Below are positions 37,089 through 46,502 of a stretch of DNA of 64,000 bases, piece by piece. This stretch comes from Hydrotalea flava. Its GTDB lineage: Bacteria; Bacteroidota; Bacteroidia; Chitinophagales; Chitinophagaceae. Made by a program: the position numbers and the translations under genes. The notes beneath the pieces were generated by a model. The model saw only the letters and a list, made by a program, of their open reading frames with translations, made no database searches and was not told where the DNA came from. Where the stretch lies: positions 1 through 64,000 of the forward strand of contig NZ_LUHG01000110.1 of the NCBI RefSeq assembly GCF_001623405.1, in the 5' to 3' direction. Numbering within the stretch: the first letter of the stretch is position 1; every line of letters begins with the position of its first letter.

Positions 37089-37493
37089 TTATTTTGATCC
37101 GACAGGCAGTTTTAATCTGGGTAATAAAGTCATCAGCAATACAATTACAGCTAAGCCCACTGTAATATACAGGCCGGGTTTTACTTCTGGGCATTCGCCT
37201 GCTCGGCATAATGAAAACAAGGTAAAGTTTTTAATGGCCCATGCCATATTTATAAAGCCTACAAATAAATTGGTTCGTTTTGCCCAAACTTTTGGCAATG
37301 CAAAAAATGCAATCAGCAATACAGAAAAAAAACTCTGTGCCAGAATTTGCTTTCCAAAAGTAAATTGTTCATTCACTGTTCCATGTACACCACTAATGGT
37401 TAGTTGTAAGGATGGAATGTAAATCCAGGGCAAAAAACACACAGCTACCATCAATATGGCCGCCATAATTCCAATAGTTTGTGCATACTTCAT
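37089..37493 (-). CDS. Hypothetical four-helix membrane protein
   Basis: A 134-residue protein with four hydrophobic segments (about 7-27, 49-67, 75-90 and 106-124) and a short loop after the first one (ISGVHGTVNEQFTFG). I do not recognise the family. It begins where the terminator hairpin of the upstream tRNA-Cys gene ends, so its transcript either starts inside that region or comes from read-through. It is convergent with the VIT1-type gene (12-base gap). Confidence 0.65.
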   Translation of the reverse strand: MKYAQTIGIMAAILMVAVCFLPWIYIPSLQLTISGVHGTVNEQFTFGKQILAQSFFSVLLIAFFALPKVWAKRTNLFVGFINMAWAIKNFTLFSLCRAGECPEVKPGLYITVGLAVIVLLMTLLPRLKLPVGSK

Positions 37494-37526
37494 AAAGAAA
37501 AGAAAGGATTACTGTTGTAATCCTTT
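37494..37526 (-). terminator. Terminator after tRNA-Cys
   Basis: A perfect 10-base inverted repeat, AAAGGATTAC (37503-37512) and GTAATCCTTT (37517-37526), with a 4-base loop; on the minus strand it is followed by TTTCTTTTCTTT. It lies 11 bases past the tRNA 3' end. Confidence 0.75.
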
Positions 37527-37536
37527 GTTTGATGAG

Positions 37537-37607
37537 AGGTCCCGAGCGGATTCGAACCGCTGTACAAGCTTTTGCAGAGCTCTGCCTAGCCACTCGGCCA
37601 CAGGACC
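37537..37607 (-). tRNA. tRNA-Cys (anticodon GCA)
   Basis: The minus strand folds into a full cloverleaf: acceptor GGTCCTG/CGGGACC (one G-U), D arm GCC..GGC, anticodon stem GAGCT/AGCTT with loop CTGCAAA (anticodon GCA), and T arm AGCGG-TTCGAAT-CCGCT. The discriminator base is U73, an identity element of cysteine tRNA. CCA is not encoded; the following bases read TCT. Confidence 0.95.
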
Positions 37608-37651
37608 ATTCGGGCTGCGAAAATAAAGCATCGTAACTAAATACAAAATTC

Positions 37652-37659
37652 TAATTTTG
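37652..37659 (+). promoter_or_regulatory. Candidate promoter of the phosphorylase-dapF-Nudix unit, -7 box TAATTTTG
   Basis: A perfect TAnnTTTG match 18 bases before the ATG at 37678. The three downstream genes are spaced by 3 and 0 bases and probably share it. Confidence 0.5.
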
Positions 37660-37677
37660 CAACTTCAAAAAAAATAC

Positions 37678-38550
37678 ATGAATAGTATTGCACCATCTGA
37701 ATTAATTATCAACAACAGAGGCGCTGTTTATCACATTGACCTAAGACCGGAAGAACTGGCAGATACCGTTATTACTGTAGGCGATCCGGACCGTGTTGAA
37801 AAAGTAAGCAGGCATTTCGATTCAATTGAAATAAAAAGGCAACACAGAGAATTTATTGCCCATACCGGCTTTATCGGAAAAAAAAGATTAACGGTACTTT
37901 CTACCGGCATTGGGCCCGATAATATTGATATTGTGCTGAATGAATTAGACGCTTTGAAAAATATTGATTTTAAAACCAGAACCATTAAACCGGAATTAAG
38001 TTCTTTAAATATTATTCGTTTAGGTACTTCCGGAGCTTTACAGGCCGATATTTCGGTAGATAGTTTTGTAGTGGGCACACATGGGCTGGGTTTAGACAAT
38101 TTGTTGCATTATTATCGTCAGGTAAACAATGAAGAGGAACAACAAATTTTAAAACATTTTATAGAACATACCCAGTTATCCGGAAATATTCAGCCCTATC
38201 TGGCTACAGGTAGTATCAGCATCATGAAACATTTTGTAGAGGGCTTTCATCATGGCATTACGGTTACCTGTCCCGGTTTTTACGGCCCACAGGGTCGTGT
38301 ACTGCGTTTGGGTTTATCCAATCCCGGTTTGGTAGATAATTTTAGCAGTTTTAGCTGCGGACAGCACCGAATCAGTAATTTTGAAATGGAAACCAGCGCA
38401 ATTTATGGATTGGGTAAATTATTAGGTCACCATTGTTTATCCGTAAATGTTATTGTAGCCAACCGAATCCGTAAAGAATTTAGTAAAGATAGCGCAATGG
38501 CCGTAGAAAATTTAATCAAAAAAGCATTAGCAATTATCAGCACTCTTTAA
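37678..38550 (+). CDS. Nucleoside phosphorylase (uridine phosphorylase-like)
   Basis: A 290-residue enzyme of the PNP/UDP phosphorylase family, which splits nucleosides with phosphate to base and ribose-1-phosphate. It has the phosphate-binding start VITVGDPDRVEKVSRHFD, the STGIGPDNIDIVLNEL block and NFEMETSAIYGLG, the family's ribose-binding motif. Whether uridine or another nucleoside is used is not clear. The ATG at 37678 is chosen over an in-frame TTG at 37657 because the -7 box lies between them. Confidence 0.88.
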   Translation: MNSIAPSELIINNRGAVYHIDLRPEELADTVITVGDPDRVEKVSRHFDSIEIKRQHREFIAHTGFIGKKRLTVLSTGIGPDNIDIVLNELDALKNIDFKTRTIKPELSSLNIIRLGTSGALQADISVDSFVVGTHGLGLDNLLHYYRQVNNEEEQQILKHFIEHTQLSGNIQPYLATGSISIMKHFVEGFHHGITVTCPGFYGPQGRVLRLGLSNPGLVDNFSSFSCGQHRISNFEMETSAIYGLGKLLGHHCLSVNVIVANRIRKEFSKDSAMAVENLIKKALAIISTL

Positions 38551-38553
38551 ATT

Positions 38554-39336
38554 ATGCAGTTAACATTTTATAAGTATCAGGGAACCGGAAACGATTTTAT
38601 TATTCTTGACAATAGAAATGGTACCATTCAATTAACCACAGAGCAAATTAATTTTTTATGTAACCGAAAATTTGGAATTGGAGCTGATGGATTAATGCTG
38701 TTAAGCCATAACAAAGATTTTGACTTTGAAATGGTGTACTATAATGCTGATGGTAAAGAAAGTACCATGTGTGGAAATGGCGGCCGTTGCTTAGTACAAT
38801 TTGCGTATGATATTGGCCTAAAAAAAGAAAAATATCATTTTAAAGCCATTGATGGCCCACATGAAGCACATTTCGAAAAAAACGGATGGGTAGATTTGTT
38901 GATGAAGAATGTAGATACCATAGAACGCTATTATGGCGATTTTTTGGTAAATACCGGCTCACCACATTATATTAAAACAGTAACGGATATTGCCAATTAT
39001 GAAGTATTTAAAGAAGGCAGAGCCATTCGATTCAGCAAAGATTTTGAAAAAGAAGGCATCAATGTAAATTTTGTAGAAGTAACCGATGCAGATACCATTA
39101 CCGTTAGAACTTATGAAAGAGGGGTTGAAAATGAAACCCTGAGTTGTGGAACCGGCGTTACTGCTGCCGCATTGGTATTTGCTCATAATGAAGCCGGGTT
39201 TAACAGAATTGAAGTAAATACTTTGGGCGGAAAATTAGCCGTTGAATTTGATAAATTGGGCGAAACATTTACCAATATCTGGCTTTGCGGACCGGCAACT
39301 TTTGTATTTAAAGGGGAAATATACTTGCAATTTTAA
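38554..39336 (+). CDS. dapF: Diaminopimelate epimerase
   Basis: Converts LL- to meso-diaminopimelate, needed for lysine and for peptidoglycan. The 260-residue protein carries both catalytic cysteines, Cys73 in TMCGNGGRC and Cys198 in TLSCGTGVTA, and the start FYKYQGTGNDFIILDN. Normal length. It follows the phosphorylase gene by 3 bases and directly abuts the Nudix gene, whose ATG begins on the base after its stop. Confidence 0.96.
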   Translation: MQLTFYKYQGTGNDFIILDNRNGTIQLTTEQINFLCNRKFGIGADGLMLLSHNKDFDFEMVYYNADGKESTMCGNGGRCLVQFAYDIGLKKEKYHFKAIDGPHEAHFEKNGWVDLLMKNVDTIERYYGDFLVNTGSPHYIKTVTDIANYEVFKEGRAIRFSKDFEKEGINVNFVEVTDADTITVRTYERGVENETLSCGTGVTAAALVFAHNEAGFNRIEVNTLGGKLAVEFDKLGETFTNIWLCGPATFVFKGEIYLQF

Positions 39337-39843
39337 ATGAATATGATGCATCAGCCCATTGCTTATCAAACACTACCCAAACCACAAAAATTTACCATTC
39401 GGGTGTACGGTTTGTTGATTGACCGGCACCAACGCCTATTGGTAAGTGATGAATATATAAGGGGAAATTATTTTACCAAATTTCCCGGTGGCGGATTAGA
39501 ATTGGGCGAAGGAACAAGGGAATGTTTACAACGCGAATTTTTAGAGGAAACCGGATTGCAGATTACTGTTCAGGAACATTTTTACACCACCGATTTTTTT
39601 CAGATTTCAGCATTTAACACCATCGACCAAATTATTTCAATTTATTACAAAGTATCAGCTCCGGAATCTGCTATCGCACAATTAAAAACCGGAACAACAC
39701 CCTTTCAGTTTACGCCGGAACAAATTGCAGATGTAAATGGCCAGTATGAAGTATTGCGCTGGTTACCCATATCTGAATTATCAACTGATTCTGTTCATTT
39801 ACCAATCGATAAAGTAGTAGTGCAATTATTATTAAACCAATAA
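39337..39843 (+). CDS. Nudix hydrolase
   Basis: A 168-residue Nudix-fold pyrophosphohydrolase. The Nudix box is complete: it starts GGGLELGEGTRECLQREF and continues LEETGLQI (about 50-76), providing the metal-binding REFLEE core. The substrate (nucleotide derivative, cap-like molecule or sugar nucleotide) cannot be told. The start abuts the dapF stop codon without a gap; a third in-frame ATG three codons later is possible but less likely. Confidence 0.88.
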   Translation: MNMMHQPIAYQTLPKPQKFTIRVYGLLIDRHQRLLVSDEYIRGNYFTKFPGGGLELGEGTRECLQREFLEETGLQITVQEHFYTTDFFQISAFNTIDQIISIYYKVSAPESAIAQLKTGTTPFQFTPEQIADVNGQYEVLRWLPISELSTDSVHLPIDKVVVQLLLNQ

Positions 39844-39881
39844 TACCATCTTTATAGTGAAACGATTAAATGCAATATTTC

Positions 39882-40166
39882 TTAAATGATGGTAACAAAA
39901 AAGAACAATAGTTCTGTTAAGTAAAAAATAAAGTTGCCTATCATCAACCAACCGGGAACAGATTGAAAAAAAAATCGGTTCTTTTTTAAAAGAAAGGCAA
40001 TGAATAAAATTGAATTGAGGGCAATTACGGCATAACCAGCTGTAATAAAATAACTGCTTACCATTTCATTGCGAAAAATATCTCCTCTAAAACGCATCAC
40101 AACGGTTGTTATAAAAGCCAAATTACCGATCAGTGCAACCCTGTTTAAGAATAAAATATTCTGCAT
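39882..40166 (-). CDS. Hypothetical small membrane protein
   Basis: A 94-residue protein with three hydrophobic segments (about 11-24, 37-60 and 69-92) and basic residues between the second and third (LLKKNRFFF). It has no signal for secretion beyond the membrane and no recognisable motif. It lies alone on the minus strand between the Nudix gene and the YfhO-type gene. The frame and hydrophobic pattern look real, but the function is unknown. Confidence 0.55.
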   Translation of the reverse strand: MQNILFLNRVALIGNLAFITTVVMRFRGDIFRNEMVSSYFITAGYAVIALNSILFIAFLLKKNRFFFQSVPGWLMIGNFIFYLTELLFFFVTII

Positions 40167-40383
40167 ATTAAAATTTCGTTCAAAATAGCATTAATTTGCT
40201 TTTCATAAAAATAGTTGATGCTGCACTAACTTTCCATCCATCTATTTTTAGTTGAAATAAGAATGATAGAAAGTTTAAAATGGCAGCAAGTAAATAGTAT
40301 AAATGCAATAGCAATGAGCGGAAAGGCTTATTTACTGAAAAATAATTCAGGCAGTTGCAGGTACCAAAAAAAAATAGAAACAC

Positions 40384-42879
40384 ATGAAAAATGTTCATTT
40401 GAAACAGCTATTGCCTCATGTAATAGCAATTGTAATTTTTGTAATTATTGCGGTTCTGTTTGCCAAACCCACTTTAGAAGGAAAAGTATTGCAGCAAAGC
40501 GATGTAATTCACTGGAGAGGCATGGCACAGGATTTAATTCAATATAAAGATACCCACGGCAAATACCCTTTGTGGAGTAACAACCTTTTTGGAGGAATGC
40601 CGGCTTATCAAATTATTCTCACAGCAGCCAATCCGGTTTCTGTAGTATATGCACATCCGCTTTTCATGTTGTTTTTACCCAAACCCATTGGTTTTTTCTT
40701 TTTATTGTGCATTTCGTTTTATTTCCTGAGCCAGGTGCTACGCATCAATCCGTGGATAGGCATTGGCGGAAGTATTGGTTATGCTTATGCCTCTTTTTCA
40801 GCCATTATTGTTGCCGCAGGGCATGATACACAAATGTTGGCATTAGGTTATGTACCCGCATTAATTGGTGCAATCTGGCTAATTTATCAAAAAAAATATT
40901 GGTGGGGTACTGCGCTTACAGCTTTGTTCAGTGCTTTACTGATTGCACAAAATCATTTACAAATAGCCTATTATTTTATTATTATTGCCGGATTTATGAC
41001 CATTGGATTTATCATTCAATGGCTCAAAGCAAAAGATTATCAACATCTTGTAAAAGCGCTGGTTTTAACATTGATAGCCGGAGGTATTGGTGCAACCTGC
41101 AATTTGGTAGGTTTGGCCACCACCAACGATTATTCTAAAGCTACCATGCGCAATGGCACCTTGAATTTAGATACCACCAACCATGCCAATACTACCAGAA
41201 AAAATTCCGGATTACCCATTGATTATGCATTTAACTGGAGCTATGGCCGTGCCGAAAGTTTTACCCTTTTAATACCCGATGTATATGGCGGTGCATCTAA
41301 TGGTGAGTTAAACGACGATTCACACATTGCAAAAATTTTACAACAAAAAGGCGTGCCAGATGACCAGGCTGCACAGTTTGCAGAAAGCATGCCTTCCTAC
41401 TGGGGCAGCCAGCCTTTTACCAGTGGCCCCGTGTATTTGGGCGCAGTGCTTTGCTTATTATTTATTTTTGGAATGGTATATTTAAAAACACCACATAAAT
41501 GGTGGATTCTTGCACTAACGGTAGCTGCCTTGCTGATGAGCTGGGGAAAAAACTTAATGTTCTTCAATGAATTTTTATTCAACCATCTTCCACTCTACAA
41601 TAAATTCAGGGTGCCAACCATGACGCTGGTGATTCCTCAGTTCACTTTTCCACTGGTAGCTGTAATGGTATTGCAACAATTATTTTTCGATACAAAAGAT
41701 AAATTGATTGCTCTTTTTGCATTAAAGAAAACACTTATTATTACCGGAGCCTTCTTTGTATTGGCCATTCTATTGTATTTTAGTTTTGATTATGCTGCAC
41801 CTTCGGATGTAAATTTAAAAACCTATTTCAACCAGCTTACCCAGGGTAATGCCATTGAATCAAACAGCATTTACAATGCACTGATAGCCGACAGAAGAAG
41901 TTTGTTTGCAGCCGATTTAATACGTTCCATCATTTTTGTAATACTGGCTGCGGGAAGTATATTCTTCTACCTGAAAAATAAATTGAAAACAACTTATGCC
42001 ATTGCCGCCTTTGTTGTTTTAATTGCAGCGGATAACATTAATATAGACAGGCGTTACTTCAATGATAAAAATTTTCAGGATGAAGAAACCATTGATGACA
42101 CCTATTTTAAACCCACAGCTGCTGATTTGCAAATAATGAAGGATACTTCTTATTACCGGGTGCTTAATTTAACGCAGGATGTTTTTAATGATGCACTTAC
42201 CTCCTATCATTTTCATTCTGTAGGTGGTTATCATCCTGCCAAACTAAGTATTGTGGAAGATTTGCTGAACTTCCAACTACGCAAGCAACCCATGAATATG
42301 CAGGTGTTGAATATGCTGAATACAAAATATATTATCGTTAACAATCCTGCAACCAATAAACCGGAAGTGCAACTTAACCCCAATGCACTGGGGCCCTGTT
42401 GGTTTGTAAAAACTGTACAATTTGTAAACGGGCCAGCAGCTGTGATGAAAGCTTTAGATCATTTTACACCAAAAGATACCGCCATTGTAGCTACTGCTGA
42501 TCAATCATTGGTAACTTATACAGGCACAGCCGATTCTACTGCAACTATTCACTTAGTAAAAAATGATAATGATATCATTCATTATACTTCTAACAGTAAC
42601 ACTAATGGATTTGCAGTGTTTAGTGAAATATATTATAATCGTGGATGGAAAGCTTATATTGATGGGAAAGAAACACCTATTATACAAACCAATTATGTAT
42701 TAAGAGGCCTCTCCATTCCTGCAGGGAAACATGATATTGTGTTTGAGTTTAAACCTGCATCTTATTACAATAGTACTAAAATTGCCATTGGTGCATCTGC
42801 TTTGGTATGGTTGCTCTTAATAGGTGCCATTGCAAGTTCATTCAAACAGGGCAAACATAAAGATAAAGATGTTGCCTGA
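40384..42879 (+). CDS. YfhO family multi-pass membrane protein
   Basis: An 831-residue integral membrane protein of the YfhO family. It starts with one membrane helix, then an acidic periplasmic loop (VLQQSDVIHWRGMAQDL), many hydrophobic segments to about residue 560, and a large C-terminal soluble domain ending with GWKAYIDGKETPIIQTNY and LRGLSIPAGKHDIVFEFKP, typical of the family. Such proteins resemble GT-C glycosyltransferases; in Gram-positive bacteria YfhO is needed to glycosylate lipoteichoic acid. Here the gene opens a run of glycosyltransferases (GT4 starts 2 bases later), so a role in transferring lipid-linked sugars outside the membrane is likely but unproven. Confidence 0.88.
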   Translation: MKNVHLKQLLPHVIAIVIFVIIAVLFAKPTLEGKVLQQSDVIHWRGMAQDLIQYKDTHGKYPLWSNNLFGGMPAYQIILTAANPVSVVYAHPLFMLFLPKPIGFFFLLCISFYFLSQVLRINPWIGIGGSIGYAYASFSAIIVAAGHDTQMLALGYVPALIGAIWLIYQKKYWWGTALTALFSALLIAQNHLQIAYYFIIIAGFMTIGFIIQWLKAKDYQHLVKALVLTLIAGGIGATCNLVGLATTNDYSKATMRNGTLNLDTTNHANTTRKNSGLPIDYAFNWSYGRAESFTLLIPDVYGGASNGELNDDSHIAKILQQKGVPDDQAAQFAESMPSYWGSQPFTSGPVYLGAVLCLLFIFGMVYLKTPHKWWILALTVAALLMSWGKNLMFFNEFLFNHLPLYNKFRVPTMTLVIPQFTFPLVAVMVLQQLFFDTKDKLIALFALKKTLIITGAFFVLAILLYFSFDYAAPSDVNLKTYFNQLTQGNAIESNSIYNALIADRRSLFAADLIRSIIFVILAAGSIFFYLKNKLKTTYAIAAFVVLIAADNINIDRRYFNDKNFQDEETIDDTYFKPTAADLQIMKDTSYYRVLNLTQDVFNDALTSYHFHSVGGYHPAKLSIVEDLLNFQLRKQPMNMQVLNMLNTKYIIVNNPATNKPEVQLNPNALGPCWFVKTVQFVNGPAAVMKALDHFTPKDTAIVATADQSLVTYTGTADSTATIHLVKNDNDIIHYTSNSNTNGFAVFSEIYYNRGWKAYIDGKETPIIQTNYVLRGLSIPAGKHDIVFEFKPASYYNSTKIAIGASALVWLLLIGAIASSFKQGKHKDKDVA

Positions 42880-42881
42880 GT

Positions 42882-44012
42882 ATGAATGTTTTAGCATTGA
42901 TTTCCTATAAAGTGTTTCCCGCCCAAATGGGCGGCCAGAAAGGTATTGCTCAGTTTTATGAATACCTTGCAAAACAGGATAATGTTATCATCGTTGCAGC
43001 AAAAAACAATCAACTATCAGATATACCCTTTCCCAAAAAGTACAATTGCTTATTTCCGCAGGGCAAAGGAATACTGAATATTTTAAAACTGTTTTTTGTT
43101 ATAAAACTGATTCGCAGAGAAAATATTGATGTAATCGTTATAGAACATTCCTATTGGGGCTGGTATGGTTATTTATTGCATGTATTAACAAAAAAGCCTT
43201 TCATTATTCATTCACACAATATTGAAGCAGAAAGGTTTAACATACAAAAGCGTAAATATTGGAAAATATATGAACTATATGAAAAATGGGCGCATCAAAG
43301 GTGTAGCCATAATTTTTTTAAATGTGAAGAAGATGCAGCTTATGCCGTGAAACAATGGAACATAAATCCATCTAAAGTAACAATTATTCGTTATGGCACT
43401 GATGTGCAGTCATCGCCTACTGCTGCTGAAAAGCAGGCAGCAAGAAGCCAATTAATACAACAAGTGAATCTTCCTGCATCTGCCTGTTTACTACTTTTCA
43501 ACGGAACATTAAACTATGCGCCAAATGTTGAAGTTTTAACAGAAATTACGGGTAGTATTATACCGATATTAAGAAAAAATAAATTTAATTTTAGTCTCAT
43601 CATCTGTGGTAAAATGTTGCCTGAGGAATGGCTGCAAAAATTAACACAATATCCGGAAATTCACTTTCTGGGATTTGTTGAAAATATAGCTGCCATCAAT
43701 GCAGGAGTAGATGCATTGATTCAACCCGGCTCAATGGGTACCGGTATTAAAACTAAATTGGTAGAAGCTTTGGCACAAAATACAACGGTTATTACAACAC
43801 ATAACGGAGCCAGAGGTATTCCTCAAAAGATAGCACAATCAAAATTGATATTGATACCCGATTATAATCCGGTTGCATTTGCAGAAAAGATTTTACAATT
43901 CAACAATTCAATAGATAATATTCCCAATTCCTTTTATCATGAATTTTATTGGGGTAATATTGCAAAACAGACACATGCTGTTTTAGAAAACTTACATGGA
44001 ACAAAACATTAA
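42882..44012 (+). CDS. Glycosyltransferase family 4
   Basis: A 376-residue GT-B fold enzyme. The N-terminal domain shows GGQKGIAQFYEYL (17-29) and the acceptor region IIHSHNIEAERF, and the C-terminal donor domain has LIICGKMLPEEW, IHFLGFVENIAAI and the GT4 nucleotide-sugar motif PGSMGTGIKTKLVEALAQN. Retaining mechanism by family; donor and acceptor sugars unknown. It follows the YfhO-type gene by 2 bases and overlaps the next GT2 gene by 17 bases. Confidence 0.92.
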   Translation: MNVLALISYKVFPAQMGGQKGIAQFYEYLAKQDNVIIVAAKNNQLSDIPFPKKYNCLFPQGKGILNILKLFFVIKLIRRENIDVIVIEHSYWGWYGYLLHVLTKKPFIIHSHNIEAERFNIQKRKYWKIYELYEKWAHQRCSHNFFKCEEDAAYAVKQWNINPSKVTIIRYGTDVQSSPTAAEKQAARSQLIQQVNLPASACLLLFNGTLNYAPNVEVLTEITGSIIPILRKNKFNFSLIICGKMLPEEWLQKLTQYPEIHFLGFVENIAAINAGVDALIQPGSMGTGIKTKLVEALAQNTTVITTHNGARGIPQKIAQSKLILIPDYNPVAFAEKILQFNNSIDNIPNSFYHEFYWGNIAKQTHAVLENLHGTKH

Positions 44013-44913
44013 AATATCGGTAGTAATTTGTACTTATAACCGTGCTACTTATATAGCTGCAGCATTAGAAAGTTTGGTGCAACAAACTTTCAACAAAAAT
44101 GCTTTTGAAGTAATTGTGGTGAATAACAATTCAACCGATAATACTGAGCAGATTTGTAAAAAATTTATTGCTGACCATTCGCAATATGCTTTTTATTTTT
44201 TAAATGAACCGCAGCAAGGTGCTTCATTTGCCCGAAACACGGGTGCTGCTGTAGCTAAAGGCAGTTTATTGTGTTTTATGGATGATGATGCAATTGCTGT
44301 ACCTGATTACTTAGCAAAAATTATTGATTTTTTTGCAACACATCCCGATGCAGGTGGCCTGGGTGGTAGAATTATTCCCAAATATATTCCGGAAGAACCC
44401 AAATGGATGAGTTATTATGTTTCATCATTGGTTGGAAATTTTGATTACAGCAAAGAAGTTTGTGTATTTCAACCCGGTAAGTATCCTTTAGAATCGAATA
44501 TGATTATTAAAACAGAAGATTTTAAAGTTATAGGCGGTTTTAATGAAAACCTGCCCGGTGTGGTGGGTACCTTACGTATTGGTGGTGAGGGTAAAGATTT
44601 CTTTTATCGGTTACAAGCCATCGGGAAAAAGATATATTACCATCCCGAAATTATGGTATATCATGTAGTTGAAGTTAAAAAGTTAACAAAAGAGTATATG
44701 TATCGGGTGGCCAGTGGAATTGGCCGTGGGGAGCGAAGAAGAGTATTAGCCATTAATCGTTGGGCTTATGTTAAAAAACTAATAGAATATTGTTTTAAGT
44801 TGGGTGCAGCCGTTATTTTAGCCATTCAATATACATTGCAGGGAAATCCCGCAAAGGCATGGCCCGTTATCCAATTCAGAATAGATGCATTAAAAGGATT
44901 ACTAAATCAATAA
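43996..44913 (+). CDS. Glycosyltransferase family 2
   Basis: A 305-residue GT-A enzyme of the inverting GT2 family: SVVICTYNRATYIAAALESL (8-27) with the nucleotide-binding Asn, VVNNNSTDNT (41-50) with the first aspartate, GASFARNTG (75-83), and the metal-binding MDDDAI (95-100). A C-terminal hydrophobic/amphipathic segment (AAVILAIQYTLQ) suggests association with the membrane. It overlaps the GT4 gene by 17 bases, and the methyltransferase gene follows 2 bases later. Confidence 0.92.
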   Translation: MEQNIKISVVICTYNRATYIAAALESLVQQTFNKNAFEVIVVNNNSTDNTEQICKKFIADHSQYAFYFLNEPQQGASFARNTGAAVAKGSLLCFMDDDAIAVPDYLAKIIDFFATHPDAGGLGGRIIPKYIPEEPKWMSYYVSSLVGNFDYSKEVCVFQPGKYPLESNMIIKTEDFKVIGGFNENLPGVVGTLRIGGEGKDFFYRLQAIGKKIYYHPEIMVYHVVEVKKLTKEYMYRVASGIGRGERRRVLAINRWAYVKKLIEYCFKLGAAVILAIQYTLQGNPAKAWPVIQFRIDALKGLLNQ

Positions 44914-44915
44914 TC

Positions 44916-45506
44916 ATGAATTTTGAAACTTTCGTTAACCGAAAAATAAAAGGCACTTTAAGCAGATGGTTTGGCATACAATTTCAACACCCGTCAGAAA
45001 CTGCAAAAGTGCGCCATTGGGTACTGCCCTACTGTGTTGGTAAAGGATGCGATATTGGCTTTGGAGGCGATAAAGTAAAAAAAGTAGATTGCGATGGCAT
45101 TGATTATCCGCAACCATATGCACATGCCGGTAAAGACAAGGTGGATATTCCTTGCGATGTTATTAAAGATGAAATACCTGTTTCCGACAATACCTATGAT
45201 TATGTGTACAGCAGCCACTTAATTGAAGATGTACCCGATACAGCACAGGTGCTTCAAAAATTTATTCGTATACTTAAAAATGGCGGCAACCTGATTTTGG
45301 TATTTCCCAATCAGGAAAAATATGAAGCTATTTGTAACCGAATTGGTCAGCCACTCAACCCCTATCATGTACATAAAGACATGGGATTAGAATTTATGCT
45401 GCAACAATTAAAACGTATTCCCAATATTCAAACTAAATTATTATTCAGCAGTAATTGCGAAATTGATTACAATGTGGTAATGGTACTGCAAATACACAAA
45501 CTTTAA
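44916..45506 (+). CDS. SAM-dependent methyltransferase of the glycan cluster
   Basis: A 196-residue class I methyltransferase. The SAM-binding glycine-rich loop is DIGFGGDKVKKVDCDGIDY (about 45-63), with YDYVYSSHLIEDVPDT at the motif corresponding to the post-I acidic/Rossmann strand and FIRILKNGGNLILVFPN further on. The substrate, probably a sugar or lipid-linked sugar, is inferred from the surrounding glycosyltransferases. I chose the ATG at 44916 because a longer frame from 44859 lies inside the preceding gene. Its end overlaps the convergent GT8-like gene by 4 bases. Confidence 0.85.
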   Translation: MNFETFVNRKIKGTLSRWFGIQFQHPSETAKVRHWVLPYCVGKGCDIGFGGDKVKKVDCDGIDYPQPYAHAGKDKVDIPCDVIKDEIPVSDNTYDYVYSSHLIEDVPDTAQVLQKFIRILKNGGNLILVFPNQEKYEAICNRIGQPLNPYHVHKDMGLEFMLQQLKRIPNIQTKLLFSSNCEIDYNVVMVLQIHKL

Positions 45507-46489
45507 GCGTTCGTAATTTTAATGCGCAATGGTTGTAATATTTTATTAATGAATGCCATGATGCCTGTTGATTTTTTAACAGGTTTAGCAAAATAACAAG
45601 GCATTTGAATATATTGTGCATAGCCGTTTTGGTGTACCTGGTTTCTATATTCAGCTAACAAATTACGAAGAACAGGTAAGTTATTTAATTGAAAGCGGGT
45701 TTGGTGTTTCGAAAGCGTATCGGGATTTTCGAATTTATAGCCACTAATATGTAAAAAAATAAGTGGTTCGGTTTCATTTACCCAAACTATGTTATCATGA
45801 ACTGACAGGTTTCTTTCATGTAAATTCCAATAAGCCACATTGCAACCCTTTTGTTGCACAATAGCAACCTGTTCAAAAAACAATGGTATCAGGTTTAGCC
45901 AGTTCTGGTCAACAGCCATACCTTCTGCAAAATTGTAATAACACTGATGGGTTAATCGCTCTGCCCACCATTGTAAAAAAGCCTGCGTAATGCTGTTGTT
46001 TTTCATTGCAATAAATCCGGCATTGTAAATTCCCGAACGCAATACATCCCGTTCCATCGGCAAGGCATCATCGTTAATGGGTGTAAAAAAATGGGGAGTA
46101 ATAGCAATGGAATTTTGTTTCAAAATAGCTTCAATTGAAGTAATGGGATGATAGAAAAAAATATCTGCATCAATATATAATAAAATATCAGGCTGTTCTT
46201 TCGCCAAAATATATTGAGCCAAAAAAGGTTTAATGGCACAATTCAACTCAATTAAAGTGTATTGTGTACTCATGCTTTTAAAAGCAGGAATAGCCAGTTG
46301 TTCTACTTCAATTAATTGATGAGGTAAAAATTCAGCAACTGAAAACCGGCCACTATTTCTATCTACCAAGCCAATGATAACGGTATATTCAGGAGCAACT
46401 GACAATAAACTGTCGGCCATTGTTTTAGCATAAGCCAAATGATTAGCGGAACATACCGTATAAGCTATTTTTTTTTGAGAAGGCATCAT
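45503..46489 (-). CDS. GT8-like glycosyltransferase
   Basis: A 328-residue nucleotide-sugar transferase with the metal-binding DxD motif YIDADIFFYHP (Asp107, Asp109), preceded by TVCSANHLAYAKTMADSL and followed by SGIYNAGFIAMKN and a conserved AVDQNWLN and NVAYWNLHER, which together resemble GT8-type retaining enzymes. Donor and acceptor sugars unknown. It starts with two in-frame ATGs (46489 and 46486). On the minus strand it follows the other methyltransferase gene by 13 bases, forming a pair opposite to the rest of the cluster. Confidence 0.8.
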   Translation of the reverse strand: MMPSQKKIAYTVCSANHLAYAKTMADSLLSVAPEYTVIIGLVDRNSGRFSVAEFLPHQLIEVEQLAIPAFKSMSTQYTLIELNCAIKPFLAQYILAKEQPDILLYIDADIFFYHPITSIEAILKQNSIAITPHFFTPINDDALPMERDVLRSGIYNAGFIAMKNNSITQAFLQWWAERLTHQCYYNFAEGMAVDQNWLNLIPLFFEQVAIVQQKGCNVAYWNLHERNLSVHDNIVWVNETEPLIFLHISGYKFENPDTLSKHQTRFQLNNLPVLRNLLAEYRNQVHQNGYAQYIQMPCYFAKPVKKSTGIMAFINKILQPLRIKITNA

Positions 46490-46502
46490 TAATATATCAT
46501 AT

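Noticed and set aside
39844-39894. Inverted pair TACCATC/GATGGTA between the Nudix gene and the small membrane protein gene
   Set aside because: The 37-base loop and missing T run make a terminator unlikely; seven-base matches of this kind occur by chance.
40180-40398. Minus-strand frame of 72 codons upstream of the YfhO-type gene
   Set aside because: It overlaps the YfhO start, and its phenylalanine/leucine-rich character follows from the AT-rich sequence.
40263-40547. Plus-strand frame of 94 codons overlapping the start of the YfhO-type gene
   Set aside because: It runs mostly inside the YfhO frame in another phase and shows no family pattern.
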